DNA from: Verrucomicrobiota bacterium
Lineage (GTDB): Bacteria > Verrucomicrobiota > Verrucomicrobiia > Opitutales > UBA953
Reading direction: 5' to 3'
Length of the DNA stretch: 11,328 nt
Assembly (NCBI GenBank): GCA_009924535.1
Contig: RFRI01000024.1
Location: 1 to 11,328 of the forward strand
Part shown: piece by piece, positions 1-8,405 of the stretch
Layout: the number at the start of each line of letters is the position of its first letter
Position numbering within the stretch: the stretch's first letter is position 1
Notes under the pieces: generated by a model
What the model was told of the DNA's origin: nothing
Seen by the model: only the letters and a program-made list of their open reading frames with translations
Databases searched by the model: none
Translations under genes and position numbers: made by a program

Positions 1-126
1 GTTGAGCGCGGCCGCATGCGCTGGATGATGCGTTATATCGACGAGATCCCGGCCCCGGCGGTGCGCGTGCCCTCTTATAACCTGGCATTCCTGCCGCACT
101 TCCAGAAAATGAGCGAGGAGGAATTT
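1..126 (+). other. Non-adaptor coding segment fused to the adaptor
   Basis: The first ~126 bases read in the adaptor frame but do not match the family. The peptide contains RWMMRYIDEIPAP and FQKMSEEEFLALA. Third codon positions are strongly G/C-rich in this frame, so it looks like genuine coding sequence from another protein, which I do not recognise. Adaptor homology begins abruptly near LANAKLDL (about base 130). A deletion or rearrangement joining two genes, or an assembly join, would give this picture. The exact breakpoint is uncertain by perhaps 15 bases. Confidence 0.55.
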
Positions 127-930
127 CTCGCCCTGGCGAACGCCAAGCTCGACCTCAGGCGCTACCAGGAGGCCGCCGAGGCCATCACCCGCCAGCAGCT
201 CGATTCCGCCGGCGCCTTGGTCGCCCAGCTCGAAGGCACGGTCAAGGTCGACGAAGGTTCCGTCGCCAATGCCCGCCTGCAGGTCGAATACGCCAAGGTC
301 ACCGCGCCCATCGCCGGCGTGGTCGGTCTCCGGCAGGTCGACGTCGGCAACGTCGTCTCCTCCTCCGACCTGACCGGTCTGGTCGTCATCACCCAGCTCC
401 AGCCGCTCTCCGTCGTCTTCGGCGTGCCCGAATCCGACATCCCTGCCTTGCAATATGCGATCGGGCAGGGCGCCCAGCTCAAGGCCGAGGCGTTCGACCG
501 TGACGGCCGGATGGTCCTGGCCATCGGCGATCTCTCCGCCTTGGACAACCAGATCGACGCCAGCACGGGCACGCTTCGCCTGCGCGCCTTGTTCGCCAAC
601 GCCGATCGTCGCCTCTTCCCCAACCAGTTCGTCAACATCCGCCTGACCGTCGAGAACAAGAAAGGCGTGCTCCTGGCCCCGACCGCCGCCGTGCAGATCA
701 GCGATAAGGACCGTTTCGTCTTCATCCTCAACCCGGATGACACCGTCACGCGTCGCACCGTGCGCACCGGCGTCATCGACGGACTGAACACCGAGATCCT
801 CGAAGGCCTGAAGGCCGGCGAGGTCATCGCCGCCGACGGCCTCGACCGGCTGCAGACCGGCACGAAGGTCGTGGTCGCCGGACGACGCAAGCCGGCCGGC
901 GCGCCGACCGAAGCCCCGGCCGCCAAGTAA
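1..930 (+). CDS. mdtA: Truncated, chimeric RND efflux periplasmic adaptor (MdtA-like)
   Basis: Membrane fusion protein that would link the inner-membrane RND pump to the outer-membrane channel. From about residue 39 (counting from the ATG at 16) it follows MdtA/AcrA: the second hairpin helix (LANAKLDLRRYQ, ITRQQLD), the second lipoyl half (TAPIAGVVGLRQVDVGN), the beta-barrel (LDNQIDASTGTLRLRA, LFPNQFVNIRL) and the membrane-proximal domain. It is 304 residues against roughly 400 for the family. The signal peptide, N-terminal barrel strand, first lipoyl half and first hairpin helix are absent, and residues 1-38 resemble no adaptor. The ATG at 16 has no Shine-Dalgarno, and the frame is open to the window edge, so the true start may lie outside. 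The stop is 6 bp before pump 1. The family call is secure; it is unlikely to work as an adaptor in this form. Confidence 0.85.
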   Translation, partial: VERGRMRWMMRYIDEIPAPAVRVPSYNLAFLPHFQKMSEEEFLALANAKLDLRRYQEAAEAITRQQLDSAGALVAQLEGTVKVDEGSVANARLQVEYAKVTAPIAGVVGLRQVDVGNVVSSSDLTGLVVITQLQPLSVVFGVPESDIPALQYAIGQGAQLKAEAFDRDGRMVLAIGDLSALDNQIDASTGTLRLRALFANADRRLFPNQFVNIRLTVENKKGVLLAPTAAVQISDKDRFVFILNPDDTVTRRTVRTGVIDGLNTEILEGLKAGEVIAADGLDRLQTGTKVVVAGRRKPAGAPTEAPAAK

Positions 931-936
931 GCCGGC

Positions 937-3835
937 ATGAACCTCTCCCGCCCGTTCATCGAGAGGCCGGTCGCCACCACGCTGCTGATGGTGGCGCTGA
1001 TGATCTGCGGCGCCATCGGTTACCGCGCGCTGCCCGTCTCCGCCTTGCCGGAGGTCGACTACCCGACCATCCAGGTGGCCACGTTCTATCCCGGCGCCAG
1101 CCCGGAAGTGATGATGACGGCGGTCACCGCCCCGCTGGAGCGTCGCCTCGGCCAGATGCCCGGACTCACGCAGATGGCCTCGACCAGTTCGGCCGGCGCC
1201 TCCGCCATCACGCTGCAGTTCGACCTCGCGATCTCGCTCGACGTCGCCGAGCAGCAGGTGCAGGCCGCGATCAACGAGGCTTCGGCCTATCTTCCGGCGG
1301 GTCTGCCTTCGCCGCCGATCTACAGCAAGGTGAACCCCGCCGACGCGCCGATCATGACGCTCGCGGTCACCTCGGATTCGCTGCCGTTGCCCAAGGTCGC
1401 CGACCTCGTCGACACGCGTCTCGCCCAGAAGCTCTCGCAGGTTTCCGGCGTGGGCATGGTCAGCATCTCGGGCGGCCAGCGTCCCGCGATCCGCATCCGG
1501 GTGAACCCTGCCGCGCTCGCCTCCTATGGCCTCAGCCTTGAGACCGTCCGTCAGGCCGTCGTCGGGGCCAACGCGAACAGCGCAAAGGGCAGCTTCGACG
1601 GACTGAAGCAGTCGTCCACCATCGACGCCAACGACCAGCTGCGCTCGCCGGACGAGTACAACCGCGTCATCCTTGCCTACCGCAACGGCTCGCCCGTCCG
1701 CCTGAGCGACGTCGCGGACACGACCGACGGCGCCGAGAACGTCTACCTTTCCGCCTGGGCGGGGCATAACCCCGGCGGGCAGGCCCCGGGCGTCATCCTG
1801 AACATCCAGCGTCAGCCTGGCGCGAACGTCATCGCCGTCGTCGACCGCATCAAGACAATCCTGCCTGTGTTGCAGGCCACCCTGCCGGAGGCCGCCAAGG
1901 TCACCGTCCTCACGGACCGCACCGTCACCATCCGCGCCTCGGTCGACGACGTGCGCGTCGAACTGCTGCTCTCCATCGTCCTCGTGGTCGCGGTCATCTT
2001 CGTGTTCCTGCGCAGCGTGCCCGCCACCGTGATCCCGGGCATCACCGTCCCGCTGTCGCTCATCGGCACCTTCGCGGTCATCTATCTCTGCGACTTCTCG
2101 ATCAACAACCTCACCCTGATGGCGCTGACCATCGCGACGGGCTTCGTCGTGGACGACGCGATCGTGATGATCGAGAACATCTCCCGCTATATCGAGCAGG
2201 GGGATTCCCCGATGGAAGCCTCGCTGAAGGGGTCGGCGGACATCGGCTTCACGATCATCTCGCTGACCTTCTCGCTGATCGCGGTGCTCATCCCGTTGCT
2301 GTTCATGGCGGACGTCGTGGGCCGCCTGTTCCGCGAGTTCGCCATCACCCTGGCGGTCTCGATCCTGATCTCGGCCGTCATCTCGCTGACGCTCACGCCG
2401 ATGATGTGCAGCCGGATGCTGAAGCATGAGGCGCCGGCCGACGAAGCCCGCTGGAGCCGCGCCCTCGGGGCTTTCTTCGACGAAGTCATCCGTCGCTACG
2501 GCTTGGCGCTGCGCTGGGTCCTCGCCCGACGTCGAGAGCCTCGCCTCGTTCATCGGCGTCGACGGCACGAGCTCCACGGTCAATTCCGGTCGCATGGTCA
2601 TCAACCTGCGCCCGCTCGAGGAGCGCAGGTCGCGGGCGCCGGCCATCGCCGAACGCCTCAAGGCGAAGATGGCCAAGCTCGAAGGCGTGGCGCTCTACCT
2701 CCAGCCCGTGCAGGACATGACCGTGGACACCACCGTCAGTCGCACGCAGTACCAGTTCCTGCTCCAGACACCGCGGATGGAGGAGCTCGCCGAATGGGTA
2801 CCCTTGCTGATGGAGAAGGTGAAGGCCATCCCGGCGGTCAAGGACGTGGCCACGGACCTGCAGCTCAACGGCCGCCAGGTCTTCGTGGACATCGACCGGA
2901 CGGCCGCGGGCCGCTACGGCATCTCCGTGGCCGACATCGACGCCGTGCTCTACGATGCCTTGGGCCAGCGCATCATCTCCACGATCTTCACCCAAGCCAG
3001 CCAGTACCGCGTGATCCTCGAGGTGAAGCCCGAGTTCCGGGACGGACCCGAATCGCTGGGCCACCTCTATGTCTCCGCTCCGGGCGGGGCGCAGGTGCCG
3101 CTTTCGAACCTCGCCAAGTTCCGCGAGCAGCCCGCGCAGCTCGCCATCACCCGGGTCGGCCAGTTTCCCTGCGCCCGTATCTCCTTCAACCTCGCCGAAG
3201 GCGCCGCGCTGGGCGACGCCGTCAAGGCCATCAAGAAGGCCGAGAAGGACCTCGGCATGCCCGTCTCGATCGATACCACCTTCCAGGGCGCGGCGGCCGC
3301 CTTCGAGATCGCGTTGAAGAACGAGCTCTGGCTCATCCTAGCCGCCATCGTGGTCATGTACATCGTGCTGGGCGTCCTGTACGAGAGCTTCATCCATCCC
3401 GTCACGATCCTCTCGACCTTGCCTTCGGCCGGCGTCGGCGCGCTGCTGGCGTTGATCCTCTCCCGCACCGACCTGGACGTCATCGGCATCATCGGCATCA
3501 TCCTGCTCATCGGTATCGTGAAGAAGAACGCCATCATGATGGTGGACTTCGCCCTCGACGCCGAACGTACGCAGGGCCTCAAGCCCGAGGACGCCATCAC
3601 TCAGGCTTGCCTGCTGCGTTTCCGCCCGATCCTCATGACGACCATGGCCGCGCTCCTGGGCGCGTTGCCCCTGATGCTCGGTTCGGGCATGGGTTCCGAG
3701 ATGCGCCAGCCGCTGGGCATCACGATGGTCGGCGGACTGATCCTGAGCCAGATCCTGACGCTCTTCACCACCCCGGTGATCTACCTCTGGTTCGACCGTC
3801 TGCAGCGCCGCCGCGCCGCCGCCACGTCGCCGTGA
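937..3835 (+). pseudogene. mdtB: RND efflux pump subunit, MdtB-like, with internal deletion and frameshift
   Basis: Inner-membrane proton-driven multidrug exporter of the HAE1 RND family. The first 530 codons (937-2526) match MdtB from the start: TM1 (ERPVATTLLMVALMICG), ALPVSALPEVDYPTIQV, VYSKVNPAD-like IYSKVNPAD, and the TM4 proton-relay pair D406-D407 in GFVVDDAIVMIEN. A ~5-residue insertion rich in Gly/Pro follows W274. After LRWVLA the homology jumps to another frame at PDVESLASFIGVDG (from 2525) and continues to the MdtB C-terminus, including GIVKKNAIMMVDFAL and LLRFRPILMTT, ending at the TGA 3833-3835. Compared with pump 2, about 197 bp are missing, covering TM7, the PKGFFP motif and the start of the second periplasmic loop. 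Restoring 197 bp gives 1,032 codons, the same as pump 2. Not functional as read, unless the lesion is an assembly error. Confidence 0.85.
2515..2535 (+). other. Deletion/frameshift junction inside the MdtB-like gene
   Basis: At 2524-2527 the sequence reads CTCGCCCGACGTC. The left side in frame 1 ends LRWVLA; the right side in frame 2 starts PDVESLASF. In pump 2 the corresponding points, LRWVLD (ending 5400) and PDV (starting 5596), are separated by 195 bp, while here they overlap by 2 bp. The net loss is therefore close to 197 bp, not a multiple of three. The breakpoint cannot be placed more finely than a few bases because the bases at the join are shared C/G. Confidence 0.8.
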
Positions 3836-6800
3836 ACCTGTCCGCGTTCTTCATCCGTCGGCCGGTCGCGACCACGCTGCTGACGATCGGCATCGCGCTC
3901 ACGGGCCTGTTCGCCTTCCAGGTCCTGCCGATCTCGCCCTTGCCGCAGGTCGATTTCCCTACGATCGAGGTCCGCGCCTCCGTCCCCGGGGCCAGCCCGG
4001 AGACCATGGCCGCCACGGTCGCGACCCCTTTGGAGCGTTCGCTCGGTCGCATCGCCGGCGTGACCGAGATCACGTCGTCCAGCACGCGCGGCAACACGAA
4101 CATCACCCTGCAGTTCGAACTCTCCCGGGATATCAACGGCGCGGCCCGCGAGGTGCAGTCGGCCATCAGCGCCGCGCGCAGCATGCTGCCGTCGTCGATG
4201 ATCAACAGCCCGAGCTACCGAAAGTCGAATCCCGCCGACATGCCGATCATGCTGCTGGCCGTCACGTCGGACAGCTTCACCCGCGGTGAGATGTACGATA
4301 TCGCCACGACCGTGCTCGCGCCCCGGATCGCCCAGATTCCTGGGGTAGGCGATGTCAACGTCGGCGGTTCGGCCCTGCCGGCCATCCGCGTGAACGTGAA
4401 CCCCGCCCAGCTGGCGTCCTACGGCGTCTCGCTCGAGGATGTCCGCAAGACGCTGTCCGCCACGAACGTCAATTCGCCCAAAGGCATCGTCGAGACCGCC
4501 GGCAGCCGCTGGCAGGTGATTGCGAACGACCAGGCCCTGGAGCCCTCGGATTACCTGCCGTTGATCGTGAGCTATCGTGGCGCGACGCCCGTGCGGCTCT
4601 CCGACCTCGCCACGGTGAGCCTCTCGGTCGAGGACGTCCGCAACGCCGGCCTCCTCAACGGCCGCACGGCGATCGTGCTGGTCATCACCCGTCAGCCCGG
4701 GGCCAACATCATCGAGACCGTCGACCGCATCAAGGCGAAGATCCCGGACCTTCAGGCCCAGATCCCCAAGGGTATGGAGATGTCGGCCGCGATGGACCGT
4801 TCGATCACCATCCGCAGCTCCCTTCATGAGGTCGAGCGTTCGCTGCTGCTTTCCGTCTTCCTCGTCACCTTGGTCGTGTTCCTGTTCCTCGGCGACGCGC
4901 GCATGACGCTGATCCCTGCGATCGTCGTGCCGGTCTCGATCCTCGGCACGTTCGCGATCATGGCCGTGGCCGGATTCTCCATCAACAACATCACGCTGAT
5001 GGCGCTCACGGTGGCCACCGGGTTCGTCGTGGACGACGCGATCGTGGTGCTGGAGAACGTCTCGCGGCACATGGAGAAGGGCGCCACACGCATGGAGGCG
5101 GCGCTGAAGGGCGCGCAGGAGGTCGGTTTCACCGTCCTCTCCATCAGCGTCTCGCTCATGGCGGTCTTCATCCCCATCCTGATGATGGGCGGGCTCGTCG
5201 GTCGCCTCTTCCGGGAATTCGCCATCACGCTGTCGGTGGCGATCATCGTCTCGTTGGTGGTCTCCCTCAGCACGACCCCGATGATGTGCTCGCTCCTCCT
5301 CAAGGCCAAGGCCGTCGGCTCCGCGGCCCCGGGTCGCATCGAGCGGTTCTTCGCCTGGTTGCTCGAGCGCTATCGCCGTTCTTTGCGTTGGGTGCTCGAC
5401 CACAGCTTCGTCGTCCTCCTGGCCTTGGTGGCCACCGTGGCCCTCAACGTCGTCCTCTATTCCGTCATCCCGAAAGGCTTCTTCCCGCAGCAGGACACCG
5501 GCTTCCTGATCGGCAACATCGACGCCGACCAGAGCATCTCCTTCCGCGAGATGGAGCAGAAGATGGTCGCGATCTCCGACATCGTCCGCGCCGATCCCGA
5601 CGTGAGCGTGATCAGCGTCTCGATCGGCGGCAGCCGCGGCGGCCCCGTCAACTCCGCCCGTCTTTATGTCGTGCTCAAGCCTCTGAGCGAACGGACGGGC
5701 AGCGCCGACGCCATCATCGCCCGCCTGCGGCAGAAGACCGCCGTGGTGACGGGCGCCCGCCTCGTGCTGATGTCGGCGCAGGACATCCGTATCGGCGGCC
5801 GTTCCAGCGCCGCGCTGTACCAGTACACCGTGCAGGCCGAAGAGCTTTCCGCCCTCAACGCGTGGGTGCCGAAGATCCAGGCCGCGCTGGCCGGGCTACC
5901 GGAGCTCACCGACGTCAATACGGACACCCAGAACCGCGGGCTGCAGACGTACGTCACCTACGACCGCGACAAGATGGCCGCCTATGGCATCCCGGTCGAC
6001 GTCGCCAACCGCACGCTGTATGACGCCTTCGGCCAGCTGCCGGTGGCGACGATCTACAAGTCGCTGAACCAGTATCGCCTCGTCATGGAGGTGAATTCCG
6101 AACGCACCATGGGCCCCGAAGCGCTGCGCGACATCACCGTGGTGACCTCGGCGGGCAAGCGCGTGCCGCTGATGTCCTTCGCCCGCTTCGAACCCGCCAA
6201 TGCCCCTTTGAACGTCAATCACCAGTCGCAGTTCGTGGCCACGACGCTTTCCTTCAACCTCGCGCCGGGCAAGACCCTGTCCGACGCGGACGAGGCGATC
6301 CGCCGGGCCATGGGCGAGATCGGCGTGCCGAGCTCGGTCCAAGGCGGCTTCCAGGGCACGGCCAAGCTTTTCCAGGCCTCGCTCGACAATCAGCCTTTCC
6401 TCATCTTGGGGGCGATCCTGGCGATGTACGTCGTCCTCGGCATCCTCTACGAGAGCTGGATCCATCCGATCACGATCCTCTCCACGTTGCCTTCCGCGGG
6501 CATCGGCGCCCTCATCGCGCTCATGGCCTTCGGCATGGAGTTCAGCATCATCGCGCTCATCGGCGTGCTGCTGCTCATCGGCATCGTGAAGAAGAACGCC
6601 ATCATGATGATCGACTTCGCGCTCGAGGCGGAGCGCCGCGACGGCATCCCCGCGCGCGAAGCCATCTTCGCCGCCTGCACCTTGCGTTTCCGGCCCATCA
6701 TGATGACCACCCTGGCGGCCATGTTCGGGGCCTTGCCTCTGGCCATCGGTTTCGGCGAGGGCTCGGAACTCCGCCAGCCCCTCGGCATCGCCATCGTCGG

Positions 6801-6927
6801 CGGGTTGCTGCTCAGCCAGCTCCTGACGCTGTACACGACCCCCGTCGTCTACCTCTACTTCGACCGCCTCCGTCTCTGGACCCTGCGTCGTCGGGCCGCC
6901 GCGGCCTTGCCTCCGGTCGTTTCCTGA
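3832..6927 (+). CDS. mdtC: RND efflux pump permease subunit, MdtC-like
   Basis: Inner-membrane drug/proton antiporter, 1,031 residues, the normal size for MdtC (about 1,025). The start is GTG 3832, which overlaps the pump 1 stop as GTGA; no Shine-Dalgarno precedes it, so re-initiation by ribosomes leaving pump 1 is likely. It begins VNLSAFFIRRPVATTLLTIG, matching MdtC's N-terminus. Visible landmarks are PLPQVDFPTIEV, SPETMAATVATPLERSLGRI, the proton-relay D401-D402 in GFVVDDAIVVLEN, PKGFFPQQDTG after TM7, DADQSISF, QDIRIGGRSS, and K920-K921 in GIVKKNAIMMIDFALEAE. No lesion is seen. In E. coli MdtB and MdtC assemble as a mixed trimer, so loss of pump 1 may leave this subunit alone; MdtC by itself is not known to replace the full pump's range. 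Confidence 0.93.
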   Translation: MNLSAFFIRRPVATTLLTIGIALTGLFAFQVLPISPLPQVDFPTIEVRASVPGASPETMAATVATPLERSLGRIAGVTEITSSSTRGNTNITLQFELSRDINGAAREVQSAISAARSMLPSSMINSPSYRKSNPADMPIMLLAVTSDSFTRGEMYDIATTVLAPRIAQIPGVGDVNVGGSALPAIRVNVNPAQLASYGVSLEDVRKTLSATNVNSPKGIVETAGSRWQVIANDQALEPSDYLPLIVSYRGATPVRLSDLATVSLSVEDVRNAGLLNGRTAIVLVITRQPGANIIETVDRIKAKIPDLQAQIPKGMEMSAAMDRSITIRSSLHEVERSLLLSVFLVTLVVFLFLGDARMTLIPAIVVPVSILGTFAIMAVAGFSINNITLMALTVATGFVVDDAIVVLENVSRHMEKGATRMEAALKGAQEVGFTVLSISVSLMAVFIPILMMGGLVGRLFREFAITLSVAIIVSLVVSLSTTPMMCSLLLKAKAVGSAAPGRIERFFAWLLERYRRSLRWVLDHSFVVLLALVATVALNVVLYSVIPKGFFPQQDTGFLIGNIDADQSISFREMEQKMVAISDIVRADPDVSVISVSIGGSRGGPVNSARLYVVLKPLSERTGSADAIIARLRQKTAVVTGARLVLMSAQDIRIGGRSSAALYQYTVQAEELSALNAWVPKIQAALAGLPELTDVNTDTQNRGLQTYVTYDRDKMAAYGIPVDVANRTLYDAFGQLPVATIYKSLNQYRLVMEVNSERTMGPEALRDITVVTSAGKRVPLMSFARFEPANAPLNVNHQSQFVATTLSFNLAPGKTLSDADEAIRRAMGEIGVPSSVQGGFQGTAKLFQASLDNQPFLILGAILAMYVVLGILYESWIHPITILSTLPSAGIGALIALMAFGMEFSIIALIGVLLLIGIVKKNAIMMIDFALEAERRDGIPAREAIFAACTLRFRPIMMTTLAAMFGALPLAIGFGEGSELRQPLGIAIVGGLLLSQLLTLYTTPVVYLYFDRLRLWTLRRRAAAALPPVVS

Positions 6928-6938
6928 ACTTTCCTGCC

Positions 6939-8363
6939 ATGACCGCCATGAAGCCATCTTCCGCCGCCTCCAGCCGCCTGTTCGGGTTCGCGGTCGCGTG
7001 CGCGCTCTCCGCCTGCGCGGTCGGCCCGGATTACGTCCGCCCGGAGGTGCCGGTCTCGCCCGCTTTCCGCGAACTCACCGGTCCGTACCAAGGTTCCCCG
7101 GCGCTGGGCGCCAACTGGTGGTCGATCTTCAAGGACGCCGACCTTGACGCGCTCGAGGCCGACGCGCTCAAGGCCAATGACACTGTCCGCGCGGCTTTCG
7201 CGAGGGTAGGGCAGGCCCGCGCCCTCAGCGATATCGCCAGCTCAGGCTTGTGGCCGGCGCTGAGCGTGGATCCCTCGGTCCAACGTAGCCGTACTTCCGA
7301 CACCGCCGGCGGCGTCAGCCGCACACAGACGAGCTACTCCGTTCCGCTCGAGCTCAGTTATGAACTCGATGTCTGGGGCCGCGTCCGTCGTCTCAGCGAA
7401 TCCGCCGATGCGAATACCCAGGTCTCCGCGGCCGAGTTCGCGGTCGTCCTCCAGACCGTCCAGGCAAACGTCGCGTTGAATTATTTCTCTCTACGTGCCC
7501 TCGACACGCAGACCGCGATGCTGACCAAGAGCCTCGGGCTCTACCAGCGTCAGACGGAGCTTGTCGGCAAGCAGGTGAAGGCCGGACTCGTGCCGCAGAC
7601 CGACCTCCTTCAGGCCACCACTCAGGCCGAGATCACCACCGGCCAGCTCAACGAGGTGCGCCGCCTGCGCATCAAGGCCGAGCATGCCCTCGCGGTGCTC
7701 ACCGGTCGCCTGCCGTCCGAACTATCCCTCGCGCCAAAGCCTTTGACGACCGAAGTGCCGGTCGTACCGGCCGGATTGCCGTCCGAACTGCTGGGACGCC
7801 GACCGGACGTCGCCGCCGCCGAGCATCGCCTCATCGCCGCCAATGCGGGCATCGGCCAGGCCAAGGCGGATTATTACCCGCGCCTGACCCTCACCGGCTC
7901 CGCCGGCTTCTCGACGATCGACGCCTCCAAGGTCGTGGATTGGCAGAGCCGCGTCTGGTCCGCCGGCCCGAGCCTGCACCTACCGCTCTTCCAGGGTGGT
8001 AAGCTGGACGCCTCGCTCGAGGGCGCCAAGCAGCGCTATGAGGAGTCGCTGGCGGATTACCGTCTGGCCGTCCTGACCGCCTTCCGCGAGACCGAGGACG
8101 TCCTCAATGACCTCAGCAACCGCGTCGGCGCGGCCGAATCGCAGGCCCGCGTGGTCGCCTCGGCCCGCGAGACCGCCCGGCTCGTCGAGATGCAGTACCG
8201 CAGCGGCCTGACGCCCTATTATCAGCTGATGGATGCGCAGCGCACGCTATTGGCGGCCGAACTGGCCGCCGCCCAGATCCAGAACCTCCGGCTCAATTCC
8301 ACCGTGGCGCTCGTCAAGGCGATCGGTGGCGGCTGGGATCCCAAGGCCGAGCCCAAGCGTTGA
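6939..8363 (+). CDS. Outer-membrane efflux lipoprotein, OprM/NodT family
   Basis: TolC-like trimeric channel through the outer membrane and periplasm, the exit duct of the pump encoded upstream. It has 474 residues, the usual length. The N-terminus has a hydrophobic stretch and a lipobox LSAC with lipidated Cys26 followed by AVGPDYVRPEVP, the classical family start. Two OEP repeats are recognisable, with LGRRPDVAAAEHRL from residue 285, KADYYPRLTLTGSAGF after it, and QYRSGLTPYYQLMDAQRTLL from about residue 419. It starts 11 bp after pump 2. ATG 6948 (MKPSSAAS) is an equally plausible start; neither has a clear ribosome-binding site. The C-terminus GGGWDPKAEPKR is typical. No damage is seen. 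Confidence 0.93.
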   Translation: MTAMKPSSAASSRLFGFAVACALSACAVGPDYVRPEVPVSPAFRELTGPYQGSPALGANWWSIFKDADLDALEADALKANDTVRAAFARVGQARALSDIASSGLWPALSVDPSVQRSRTSDTAGGVSRTQTSYSVPLELSYELDVWGRVRRLSESADANTQVSAAEFAVVLQTVQANVALNYFSLRALDTQTAMLTKSLGLYQRQTELVGKQVKAGLVPQTDLLQATTQAEITTGQLNEVRRLRIKAEHALAVLTGRLPSELSLAPKPLTTEVPVVPAGLPSELLGRRPDVAAAEHRLIAANAGIGQAKADYYPRLTLTGSAGFSTIDASKVVDWQSRVWSAGPSLHLPLFQGGKLDASLEGAKQRYEESLADYRLAVLTAFRETEDVLNDLSNRVGAAESQARVVASARETARLVEMQYRSGLTPYYQLMDAQRTLLAAELAAAQIQNLRLNSTVALVKAIGGGWDPKAEPKR

Positions 8364-8375
8364 GGTTTCGGCCCG

Positions 8376-8405
8376 ATGCGACTCCTCCGGTTTAAGGGTG
8401 TTTGA
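8376..8405 (+). other. Possible 9-codon leader ORF before the lyase gene
   Basis: ATG 8376 opens MRLLRFKGV and ends at TGA 8403-8405, whose last base is the first base of the lyase ATG (TGATG). It occupies most of the 41-bp gap after the outer-membrane factor gene. It could couple lyase translation to upstream ribosomes, but so short an ORF can arise by chance and it has no recognisable ribosome-binding site. Confidence 0.15.
8394..8398 (+). promoter_or_regulatory. Shine-Dalgarno for the PL6 lyase
   Basis: AAGGG lies 6 bp before ATG 8405. It favours that start over the in-frame TTG 8402 and over ATG 8414 or 8417. It is the clearest Shine-Dalgarno on the + strand of the window. Confidence 0.5.

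Larger units (their letters stand above)
937..6927 (+). other. Artefactual 1,996-codon ORF spanning both pump genes
   Basis: After the junction at ~2526 the original frame has no stop for about 435 codons, yielding an Arg/His/Pro/Gly-rich peptide unlike any membrane protein. It then runs straight into the authentic MdtC-like gene, which lies in that same frame. A gene caller would likely report this as one giant RND protein. Homology in the alternative frame (2525-3835) and an internal start at 3832 show that it is two genes. Confidence 0.85.

Noticed and set aside
8..15. NotI site GCGGCCGC at the window start, suggesting a cloning junction
   Set aside because: The site is unremarkable in GC-rich DNA, and no vector or linker sequence surrounds it.
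2500..2540. Programmed ribosomal frameshifting to explain the two frames of pump 1
   Set aside because: No slippery heptamer is evident, and about 65 residues including TM7 are physically absent, which frameshifting cannot restore.
3781..5403. A 540-codon open frame on the - strand opposite the pump genes
   Set aside because: It is Asp/Arg/His/Gly-rich low-complexity sequence directly antisense to well-conserved mdtC-like coding, so it is a GC-driven shadow.
5896..6957. A 353-codon open frame on the - strand
   Set aside because: Gln/Glu/Asp/Arg-rich antisense of the conserved C-terminal half of the MdtC-like gene; no recognisable domain.
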